Below, one piece after another: positions 8,969 through 15,675 of a stretch of 64,000 nt of DNA. Made by a program: the position numbers and the translations under genes. Positions within the stretch are counted from its first letter, which is position 1, and each line of letters opens with the position of its first letter. Below the pieces are notes generated by a model. It ran no database searches and was not told the origin of the DNA. It saw only the letters and a list, made by a program, of their open reading frames with translations. The DNA comes from Pimelobacter simplex (lineage in GTDB: Bacteria > Actinomycetota > Actinomycetes > Propionibacteriales > Nocardioidaceae), in contig NZ_CP096276.1 of assembly GCF_024662235.1 (NCBI RefSeq), positions 2,728,001-2,792,000 on the forward strand. The letters run 5' to 3'.

Positions 8969-9083
8969 GGCCCGGTCTGCCGAACGGTCGGTTCCGCAGG
9001 CTCCGGCTGCGGCCCGGCGCCGGAATTGCCTAGTCTCGAAGGTGGAGGGACGTGCCAGGTGGCGACGAGAGGGAGGGAAAACC

Positions 9084-10508
9084 GTGCGCGGATTGCAGCG
9101 AGCCGTCGGCCTGCTGATCTTCGGGACCGCCGCGGCCGGAGCAGGACTGCTCTGGTGGTCGGTCTCGGGGACCCCAGGACGTGAGGAACGACCAGCGGAC
9201 GGCCTGGTCCTGGGTGCCTGGCACCTGCTCTACGACACCGAGGCACCCAGCGTGCCGACCCTGAGCGCGGCCGCCGGGCTCGCGCTGCTCTTCGCCGCCG
9301 GCGTCGCGCTGCTCGAGCGGCGCATCGCCAACCGCGCCCGCCGCAGCGAGGACGGCGAGCGCCTGCCGCTCGCGCCCAAGCACGTCATGGCCGAGACCCG
9401 CGGGGTCTTCCACGGACCCGTCACGCTGACCGTGCTGGTCCCGGCCCACAACGAGGCCGCCAGCATCGGCGCCACTCTGGCCTCGCTCTTCGCCCAGTCC
9501 CGGCCTCCCGAGCGGGTGGTCGTCGTGGCCGACAACTGCACCGACGACACCGCGGCGATCGCCCGGGCCGGCGGCGCCGAGGTCTTCGCGACCGTCGCCA
9601 ACGAGCACAAGAAGGCCGGCGGGCTCAACCAGGCGCTGCGCGACCTGCTGCCCAGCCAGGGCGAGAACGACCTGGTCATGGTGATGGACGCCGACACGGT
9701 GCTCGACGCCGGCTTCCTCGACTCCGTCGTGCGCCGGATGAGCGAGGACCGCGCGCTCATGGCGATCGGCGGGCTGTTCTACGGCGAGGACGGCAAGGGC
9801 CTCATCGGCCAGTTCCAGCGCAACGAATACACCCGCTACGCCCGCGACCTCCAGCGCCGCCGGGGCCGGGTCTTCGTGCTGACCGGCACCGCGACGGTGT
9901 TCCGGCCGCGCGCGCTGCGCACCGTCGCCGCCGAGCGGGGCCGGATCCTGCCCGGCGTACCGGGCGATGTCTACGACACCCTCGTGCTGACCGAGGACAA
10001 CGAGATCACCCTGGCCCTCAAGACCCTCGGGGGCCTGGTCATCTCCCCCAGCGACTGCACCGTGGTCACCGAGGTGATGCCCACCTGGCGCACCCTGTGG
10101 GCCCAGCGGCTGCGCTGGCAGCGCGGCGCCCTGGAGAACCTCGGCGAGTACGGCATGCGCCCGGCGACCTTCCGCTACTGGGCCCAGCAGCTCGGCATCG
10201 GCTACGGCGTCATCGCGCTCGGCGCCTACCTGCTGCTGATGGCGCTCATGGCGCTGTCGTTCGACACCTGGGTGTGGTTCCCGTTCTGGCTCGGCACGGG
10301 CCTGATCTTCACCGTCGAGCGGATCGTCACGGTCTGGAAGGGCGGCTGGCGCGCCCGGCTGCTCGCGGCGACGCTGTTCCCCGAGCTCTTCTACGCGCTC
10401 TTCCTCGACATCGTCTACCTGAAGGGCATCATCGACATGTCGCTGGGCCGCACCGCCACGTGGAAGCACGTGGTCTCCACCCCGCACGGCCTCCGGGCGG
10501 ACTCATGA
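9084..10508 (+). CDS. Processive family-2 glycosyltransferase (polysaccharide synthase)
   Basis: Membrane beta-glycan synthase, 474 aa. Two N-terminal membrane segments are followed by a GT-A domain (TVLVPAHNEAASIG, ADNCTDDT, VMVMDADTVLD with the DxD-type motif, LTEDNEITLALKTLG with TED, and QRLRWQRG, the QxxRW motif), then about three C-terminal membrane segments. This is the PgaC/NodC/HasA layout; the exact polymer is unknown. No PilZ domain is present. GTG at 9084 has GGGAGG upstream. The stop overlaps the start of a 68-residue membrane protein (ATGA), and the divergent neighbour is a c-di-GMP enzyme, so second-messenger control of polymer export is plausible. Confidence 0.88.
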   Translation: MRGLQRAVGLLIFGTAAAGAGLLWWSVSGTPGREERPADGLVLGAWHLLYDTEAPSVPTLSAAAGLALLFAAGVALLERRIANRARRSEDGERLPLAPKHVMAETRGVFHGPVTLTVLVPAHNEAASIGATLASLFAQSRPPERVVVVADNCTDDTAAIARAGGAEVFATVANEHKKAGGLNQALRDLLPSQGENDLVMVMDADTVLDAGFLDSVVRRMSEDRALMAIGGLFYGEDGKGLIGQFQRNEYTRYARDLQRRRGRVFVLTGTATVFRPRALRTVAAERGRILPGVPGDVYDTLVLTEDNEITLALKTLGGLVISPSDCTVVTEVMPTWRTLWAQRLRWQRGALENLGEYGMRPATFRYWAQQLGIGYGVIALGAYLLLMALMALSFDTWVWFPFWLGTGLIFTVERIVTVWKGGWRARLLAATLFPELFYALFLDIVYLKGIIDMSLGRTATWKHVVSTPHGLRADS

Positions 10509-10711
10509 CCAGCCTCGGCATCCTCTTCCCCGAAGCGCTGGTGCGCAGCCACGCGTTCGGCATCCTCGCCGCGTTCGTGGCGATCAACACCGTCATCTAC
10601 GTGGCGCTGTCGATCGCCAAGGCGCTGCCCAAGGTCTACGTCCGCGACCACCTGCCGCGCACCTACGAACGGGCCGAGACGCGCAGCATCCACCCGGACG
10701 GGCCGCGCTGA
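10505..10711 (+). CDS. Small single-pass membrane protein coupled to the GT2 synthase
   Basis: 68 aa. One clear hydrophobic segment (AFGILAAFVAINTVIYVALS, about residues 17-36) is followed by a basic tail (KALPKVYVRDHLPRTYER). The ATG overlaps the synthase stop by four bases, so translation is coupled and equal amounts are expected. No family is recognised. By position and size it may be an accessory subunit of the synthase, in the way PgaD serves PgaC, but there is no sequence evidence for that. Its last codons lie inside a long hairpin that probably ends transcription. Confidence 0.7.
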   Translation: MTSLGILFPEALVRSHAFGILAAFVAINTVIYVALSIAKALPKVYVRDHLPRTYERAETRSIHPDGPR

Positions 10712-10742
10712 CGCGCAGCGCGGACCCGTCGGCGGGTGGATG
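10687..10742. terminator. Long hairpin, likely bidirectional terminator
   Basis: CATCCACCC (10687-10695) pairs with GGGTGGATG (10734-10742). Inside, GACGGGCCGCGCT (10697-10709) pairs with AGCGCGGACCCGTC (10717-10730) except for one G-T wobble position and a small bulge. The loop is about 7 nt. There is no T-run, as is common in actinomycetes. It lies between two convergent genes and includes the stop codon of the small membrane protein gene. Confidence 0.7.
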
Positions 10743-10763
10743 CGGGGAGGTGCTGCCTCGGGG

Positions 10764-11807
10764 CTACTTGGCGACGACGCCGGCCAGCGTGTCGATGAGG
10801 GACGGCAGGCCGTCCTTCCAGTTGTAGCTCAGCGCGGTCGGCGGCGAGACCGACGAGACGTTGACCCGGCCGACGACCTGGGCGACCGAGCCGCTCTTGA
10901 CCGCGGGGATGGCCAGGGCCTTCTGGTCCTTGAGCATGGCCGCGGCCTCGTCGTCGTTGTCGTGGTAGCTGATGATCACGTCGGCGTCGAGCTCGTCGGC
11001 CTTCTCGTAGCTCATCTCGAAGAAGAAGCCACCCTTGGAGCTGTCGAGCTTGGCCACGCTCGGCGCGACCTCGAAGCCGAGCTTGGCCATGATCGCCACG
11101 CGCGGGTCGAGGGCGGTGTAGATCGACAGCGCGTTGGGGCTGGCCCAGATGCCGGCGATCGTCTTGCCCGCGAACTCGGGGTGCTTCTCGGCCTCGTCGG
11201 CGAAGAAGGTGTCGATGTCGCCGAGGATCTTCTCGCCCTGCGCGCTGCGGCCGAGGGCCTTGGCGGTGATGCTGATGGTCTCGTCCCACGGCGTGGTCCA
11301 GGGACCCTCGGGGAAGGCGACGACCGGGGCGATGTCGCTGAGCGTCTTGTACTGCTCCTCGGTCAGGCCCGAGTAGGGCGCGAGGATCAGGTCGGGCTTG
11401 GCCGCGATGAACTCGTCGTAGGGCACGGTGGTGCCCGAGCCGTCGTCGGTGAGGAGCGCCGGGTGCTCGACGTCGGCCTTGTCGTAGGCCTCCTCGACCC
11501 AGGGCAGGAGGTTGTCCTTGCCGACGGTCCACAGCTGCTCGGCCACGGCGACCGGGTAGACGCCCGAGGCGATGGCCGCCTCGGTCGAGCCCCAGCCCCA
11601 GGTGGCGACGCGCTTCGGCTCCTCCTTGATCACGGTCTCGCCGTAGGCGTTCTCGATCGTGATCGGGAAGCTGTCGGTGGCCGCACCGGTGGTCTTGCCC
11701 TCGTCGGCCGCCTTGTCGTTCTCGCTGCCGCAGGCCGTCAGGGCCAGGGCCGCCGTCGTGGCCGCCACCAGGGCGGCCGCACGGCGGAAGGCACGTGTCG
11801 TACGCAC
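10764..11807 (-). CDS. Iron-siderophore ABC transporter substrate-binding lipoprotein
   Basis: Surface binding protein of a FepB/FecB-type ferric-siderophore importer, 347 aa. A lipobox (ALALTACGS) after the signal sequence gives the lipid-anchored cysteine near residue 26. The mature part has the two-lobe periplasmic-binding fold typical of TroA-like proteins (RVATWGWGSTEAAIA, then KPDLILAPYSGLTEEQY). GTG start with GAGGAGAG upstream. It has its own iron box 25 bp before the start, apart from the permease/ATPase genes that precede it on this strand, so it may be expressed at a higher level than the rest of the transporter under iron limitation. Confidence 0.92.
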   Translation of the reverse strand: MRTTRAFRRAAALVAATTAALALTACGSENDKAADEGKTTGAATDSFPITIENAYGETVIKEEPKRVATWGWGSTEAAIASGVYPVAVAEQLWTVGKDNLLPWVEEAYDKADVEHPALLTDDGSGTTVPYDEFIAAKPDLILAPYSGLTEEQYKTLSDIAPVVAFPEGPWTTPWDETISITAKALGRSAQGEKILGDIDTFFADEAEKHPEFAGKTIAGIWASPNALSIYTALDPRVAIMAKLGFEVAPSVAKLDSSKGGFFFEMSYEKADELDADVIISYHDNDDEAAAMLKDQKALAIPAVKSGSVAQVVGRVNVSSVSPPTALSYNWKDGLPSLIDTLAGVVAK

Positions 11808-11831
11808 GCGTCTCTCCTCGTTGGTTCGGGG

Positions 11832-11850
11832 TTAGGTAAGCGTAACCTAA
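11832..11850 (-). promoter_or_regulatory. Iron box (DmdR/IdeR/DtxR-type operator)
   Basis: TTAGGTAAGCGTAACCTAA is a near-perfect match to the 19-bp DtxR/IdeR consensus (TTAGGTTAGGCTAACCTAA). On the minus strand it contains a TACGCT that can serve as -10 for the binding-protein gene. Repression by iron-loaded regulator is expected. The regulator gene itself is not in this window. Confidence 0.9.
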
Positions 11851-11860
11851 CAGTATTCGG

Positions 11861-12670
11861 TCAGGACGCCGCGATCGCGGCGGATCGTGGACGCCCCCGC
11901 GGGACGACGAGCGGTCCGCCGGTCACCGGGTCGGGGATGATCTCGGCGTCGAGGCCGAAGGCGTCGCGCACCGAGGCCACGGTCAGCACCTCCCCCGGCG
12001 CTCCCTCGCCGACGACCCGGCCGCCGGACATGACGACCATGTGGTCGGCATAGCGCGCGGCGTGGTTGAGCTCGTGGAGCACCATCACGACGGTGGTCCC
12101 CCGCTCGGCGTTGAGGTCGGCCAGCAGGTCGAGGAGCTCGAGCTGGTGGGTGACGTCGAGATAGGTGGTCGGCTCGTCGAGCAGCACCGCGCTGGTCTCC
12201 TGGGCGAGCACCATCGCGATCCAGACCCGCTGGCGCTGGCCGCCGGAGAGCTCCTCGAGGCGGCGCTCGGCCAGCTCGGCGACCCCGGTGGCCTCGAGCG
12301 CACGCATCACGACGACGTCGTCGTCGCTGGAGTGGCGGCCGAACCAGCCCTGGTGCGGGAACCGGCCCCGGCTGACCAGCTCGGCCACCCGGACGCCGTC
12401 CGGGGCGACCGACGACTGGGGCAGCACGCCGATCAGCCGGGCGAGCTGCTTGCGCGAGAGCGCGCCGATGTCCTGGCCGTCGACCGTGACGCTGCCCGCG
12501 GCGTGGGGGTGCAGCCGGGCCAGGCCGCGCAGCAGCGTGGACTTGCCGCAGGCGTTGGGCCCGACGATCGCGGTGACCTTGCCCGGGGGCAGGACCAGGT
12601 CGAGGTTCTCGATCACGTGGTGGTTGCGGTAGCCGAGCGAGAGCCCGGTGGCGGTGATCGCGGTGCTCAT
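11861..12670 (-). CDS. Siderophore-iron ABC transporter ATP-binding protein (FecE/FepC-like)
   Basis: 269-aa ATPase that powers ferric-siderophore import. It has Walker A GPNACGKSTLL, the Q-loop region VLPQSSVAPDG, the ABC signature LSGGQRQRVWIAMVLAQE, Walker B AVLLDEPTTYLDVTHQ, and the H-loop MVLHELNHA. The ATG (12668-12670) overlaps the stop of the upstream permease gene by four bases, so the two are coupled. It is closely similar in motif wording to the second importer's ATPase at 58273, suggesting paralogous systems. Confidence 0.93.
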   Translation of the reverse strand: MSTAITATGLSLGYRNHHVIENLDLVLPPGKVTAIVGPNACGKSTLLRGLARLHPHAAGSVTVDGQDIGALSRKQLARLIGVLPQSSVAPDGVRVAELVSRGRFPHQGWFGRHSSDDDVVVMRALEATGVAELAERRLEELSGGQRQRVWIAMVLAQETSAVLLDEPTTYLDVTHQLELLDLLADLNAERGTTVVMVLHELNHAARYADHMVVMSGGRVVGEGAPGEVLTVASVRDAFGLDAEIIPDPVTGGPLVVPRGRPRSAAIAAS

Positions 12671-13701
12671 GAGGTCGCCTTTCGGTCGCTGCGGGCGAGC
12701 AGCCAGAGGAGGTACGGCGCGCCGATCAGGCCGGTGACGACGCCGACGGGCGCGTCGAGCCCCAACGGCGCCGCCTGGCCGACCACGTCGGCGGCGAGGG
12801 TGAGGGTGGCGCCGACGACCGCGGACGGCAGCAGCGCGGCCCCGCCGTCGTCGACCAGCCGGCGGGCGATGGCCGGCGAGACCAGCGCGACGAAGGCGAT
12901 CGGTCCGGCCACCGCGGTCGCGAGCGCGACCAGGCCGACCCCGACCAGCAGCGCCAGCGCACGGGCCCGGTTGGGGGCGACGCCGAGGCCGCTGGCGTGC
13001 TCGTCGCCGAGCGCGAGTGGGCGCAGGTCGCGGCCCACGACCAGGCCCAGCACCAGCAGCACACCGACGCCCAGCGCGAGCAGGCCGAGCATGCCGTCGC
13101 GGATGTCGGCCACGCTGCCGACGGTCCACAGCAGGACGGTCCCGCCCTCGCGCAGGTCGGCCTCGGAGAGCCGCCAGGCGATGAGCGAGGCGCAGACGTA
13201 CGACAGGCCGACGCCGACGAGCACGAACCGGATGCCGTGCAGTCCCCCGCGCCAGGCCAGCGCCCAGATCGCGACCGCCGTGGCGAGCCCGCCGAGCAGG
13301 GCCGAGCCGGTGATCGCGAGCCCGGTGGCGCCATACGCGGTGATGGCGGTGATCGCGCCGAGCGAGGCACCGCCGGAGATGCCGAGGATGTCGGGGCTGG
13401 CGAGGTTGTTGCGCAGCGTGTACTGGAAGAGCGCACCGGCCAGGCCGAACGCGAGCCCGGCCAGGATCGCGGCGAGCCCGCGCGGGAGCTGGAGCTTCTG
13501 CACGACGAGCAGGTCGAAGCGGTCGCCGACCCCGAAGATCGCGGGCAGCGCCCGCTCGGGCGGTACGCCGGCCATGCCCATGTTGAGGCTGACCAGCACC
13601 AGCACGAGGCAGGCGAGGAGACCGACGAGCACCACCGCACCCGCCCGGGTACGACGGCGCCTGCGCAGCCGGACCAACGGCAGGGTGGGCAGCGTGGTCA
13701 C
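12667..13701 (-). CDS. Siderophore-iron ABC transporter permease (FecCD family), second subunit
   Basis: 344-aa inner-membrane permease of the FecCD/BtuC type with about nine or ten membrane segments. Family hallmarks are RGLAAILAGLAFGLAGALFQ near the start, the DILGISGGASLG segment, GPIAFVALVSPAIAR, and a C-terminal GAPYLLWLLAR. GTG at 13701 overlaps the stop of the first permease (GTGA) and is in frame with a short basic leader before the first membrane helix. It should pair with the 13698-14810 product as a heterodimer. Confidence 0.9.
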   Translation of the reverse strand: MTTLPTLPLVRLRRRRRTRAGAVVLVGLLACLVLVLVSLNMGMAGVPPERALPAIFGVGDRFDLLVVQKLQLPRGLAAILAGLAFGLAGALFQYTLRNNLASPDILGISGGASLGAITAITAYGATGLAITGSALLGGLATAVAIWALAWRGGLHGIRFVLVGVGLSYVCASLIAWRLSEADLREGGTVLLWTVGSVADIRDGMLGLLALGVGVLLVLGLVVGRDLRPLALGDEHASGLGVAPNRARALALLVGVGLVALATAVAGPIAFVALVSPAIARRLVDDGGAALLPSAVVGATLTLAADVVGQAAPLGLDAPVGVVTGLIGAPYLLWLLARSDRKATS

Positions 13702-14810
13702 AGGCCCGCCACCCGTCGTCCGCGGGCGACCGCGACCAGCACCGGGGCGCCGATCAGGGCGGCGACGACACCGGCCTCGAGCTCGTCCTGGCGGACCAGC
13801 CGGCCGATGATGTCGGCCGCGACGAGGAGGATCGGGCCGAGCAGCGCGCACAGCGGCACCACCCAGCGGTAGTCCTGGCCGATCAGGCGCCGCGCCGCAT
13901 GCGGCACGACGAGGCCGACCAGGGCGATCGGTCCGGCCAGCGCGGTGGCGGCACCGGCGAGCGCGACGATCGCGACTCCGGCCAGCAGGCGCGTCGTACC
14001 GACGCTCTGGCCGAGGGCGGCCGCGACGTCGTCGCCGAGCGCCAGGCCGTTGAGGCGGTGGGCGACGAACAGCGCGAGCACCAGGCCGACCAGCAGGAAC
14101 GGCCACAGGCCCGCGACCGCGTCGACGTCACGTCCGGTGAGCGCGCCGACCGACCAGAACCGGAGCTGGTTGAAGGCGTCGACGTCGCGGAAGAGCAGCA
14201 GCGTCGAGATCGGCACCATGAGCGCCGTGACGGTCGCCCCGGCCAGCGCCAGGTGCACCGGGCGCCCGTGCCCGATCGCGAACACGAGGACGAACGCGAG
14301 CGCGGCGCCGAGGAAGCCGAACCACACCGAGACACCGGGGTTGACCACGCCGAACGCCGTCGCCGCGACGACGATGCCGAGCGAGGCACCGGCGTTGAGG
14401 CCGAGCAGTCCGGGGTCGGCCAGCGGGTTGCGGGTGATCGCCTGGGCGAGACCGCCGGCCAGGCCGAGCGCGGCTCCGGCCAGGACGCCGATGATCGTGC
14501 GCGGCACCCGCTGCCCCCGGATCACGTCGTGGTCGACGTTCCCGGCGACCGGGTCGACGAGGGCCTGCCAGGTCTCGCGGAGGGCGACGCCACGCACGCC
14601 GAGGGCGAGGCTGAGCGCGACCGCCACGAGGAGCAGCACGACGGCGGCGACGATCACGGCGACCCGGCGGCCGCGGCCGGTGCGGACCGCCCCGGCCGGG
14701 CCCGTCGGGCCGGCCGGGGCCTCCGGGGACGGCTCCGGTGACGCCTGCGCCGAGGCCTCCGGGGACGCGGGTGGCTCCACCCCGCCACCCGCACGAAGTG
14801 AGGTTTGCAT
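13698..14810 (-). CDS. Siderophore-iron ABC transporter permease (FecCD family), first subunit
   Basis: 370-aa permease with an unusual ~45-residue cytosolic leader rich in Pro, Glu, Ser and Gly (PEASAQASPEPSPEAPAG) before the first membrane segment. FecCD marks follow: VPRTIIGVLAGAALGLAGGL, NPLADPGLLGLNAGASLG, GPIALVGLVVPHAAR, and a C-terminal GAPVLVAVARGRR. The ATG lies within the predicted iron box, so either the message is leaderless or the true start is further in, for instance the GTG just before GluProPro at residue 11. First gene of the permease-permease-ATPase operon. Confidence 0.88.
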   Translation of the reverse strand: MQTSLRAGGGVEPPASPEASAQASPEPSPEAPAGPTGPAGAVRTGRGRRVAVIVAAVVLLLVAVALSLALGVRGVALRETWQALVDPVAGNVDHDVIRGQRVPRTIIGVLAGAALGLAGGLAQAITRNPLADPGLLGLNAGASLGIVVAATAFGVVNPGVSVWFGFLGAALAFVLVFAIGHGRPVHLALAGATVTALMVPISTLLLFRDVDAFNQLRFWSVGALTGRDVDAVAGLWPFLLVGLVLALFVAHRLNGLALGDDVAAALGQSVGTTRLLAGVAIVALAGAATALAGPIALVGLVVPHAARRLIGQDYRWVVPLCALLGPILLVAADIIGRLVRQDELEAGVVAALIGAPVLVAVARGRRVAGL

Positions 14811-14817
14811 TACCTAA
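14799..14817 (-). promoter_or_regulatory. Iron box overlapping the permease start codon
   Basis: Minus-strand TTAGGTAATGCAAACCTCA matches the 19-bp DtxR/IdeR consensus at 15 positions. The ATG inside it is the predicted start of the permease gene. A weak -10 (GATGCT) ends six bases before the ATG, as expected for a leaderless transcript. Repression would then act directly on the start site. Confidence 0.7.
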
Positions 14818-14867
14818 GCATCGCACAGGCGGACCGGTCCCCCGGCCGGGTGCCGGTGTGCCGGGGC

Positions 14868-15497
14868 TCAGGGGTTGGCGAGGGCGAGCGGCGGCATCGC
14901 GGTGTTGGTCCAGTAGCCGCCCACCGCGATCGGGTCGCCCACGACGACGTCGATCGCCACGCACGGAGCGCCGCCCACCGCGGCCGTGACGCCGAGGCCG
15001 GAGGGCCCCGCGACCGGGGTGAACCGCTGGCTGCCGACCGCGAAGGTGCCGTCGACGACCCCGGTGACCTCGATGGCGCACCCGGCGACGTTCCCGCTGA
15101 TCTTGACCTGGCTCAGCCGTGCGGGCCACAGCCCGCCGCTCGGGTCGCCGGTCATCGCGAGCCGCCAGGTCGGGGCCAGCGCGAAGGTGACCGGACCCCA
15201 GAGGGTGTTGGTGCAGCCGGCGCTGGCCAGCGTCGGCAGGTTGACCGCCGGGGCCGGGTAGGCGCGGCTGAGACCGGGGCTGCTCACCCCGCCGGCCATG
15301 GTGAACGACGCGCACGTGATCGTCTGGCCGTTGGGGATGTCGGTCAGGCTGATGCCGGTACCGACCAGGTTGACCGCCGGACCGCCCGTCGGCGTGTAGG
15401 TCGTGAAGGCCTGGGCCGGGGGCGTCGCCGTCAGCAGCACCGTGGCCACCGAGGCGACCGCGACGAGCCGGCCGCGCAGGCTCCGCGTGATCGTCAT
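14868..15497 (-). CDS. Secreted protein of unknown function
   Basis: 209 aa. The N-terminus is a signal peptide (MTITRSLRGRLVAVASVA, hydrophobic core, then PPAQA cleavage site near residue 30). The mature part is Gly/Ala/Thr/Pro-rich, of beta type, with about five cysteines (TCASF, AGCTNT, GCAIE, PCVAID) that could form disulphides. It is not recognised as any family. It stands alone between an iron importer and glnE, with a strong terminator separating it from glnE upstream. The upstream GAGGG ribosome site is modest. Confidence 0.7.
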   Translation of the reverse strand: MTITRSLRGRLVAVASVATVLLTATPPAQAFTTYTPTGGPAVNLVGTGISLTDIPNGQTITCASFTMAGGVSSPGLSRAYPAPAVNLPTLASAGCTNTLWGPVTFALAPTWRLAMTGDPSGGLWPARLSQVKISGNVAGCAIEVTGVVDGTFAVGSQRFTPVAGPSGLGVTAAVGGAPCVAIDVVVGDPIAVGGYWTNTAMPPLALANP

Positions 15498-15575
15498 GCG
15501 GCCACCCTCGGCACCGCCCTCACGAGGGTCAACGCCGGGCGCGGCGGACCGAGCAGAATCCAGACGCACGTCCGG

Positions 15576-15624
15576 AAAAAGGGCGTCGGGCCGCGACCTC
15601 TGGGGGGGTCGGTCGCGGCCCGAC
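15576..15624 (-). terminator. Intrinsic terminator of glnE
   Basis: A perfect 14-bp stem, GTCGGGCCGCGACC (15585-15598) against GGTCGCGGCCCGAC (15611-15624), has a 12-nt loop. On the minus strand it is followed, four bases on, by TTTTT (15580-15576). It lies 52 bp past the glnE stop. Confidence 0.92.
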
Positions 15625-15675
15625 ACCGCACATCATGACATATCGATCGCGCCTGCGGGCGAGGCCTGGCAAACC

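Noticed and set aside
9031..9036. TAGTCT as a confident -10 of the polysaccharide synthase gene
   Set aside because: The matching -35 position reads TGCGGC, so the promoter is only a possibility.
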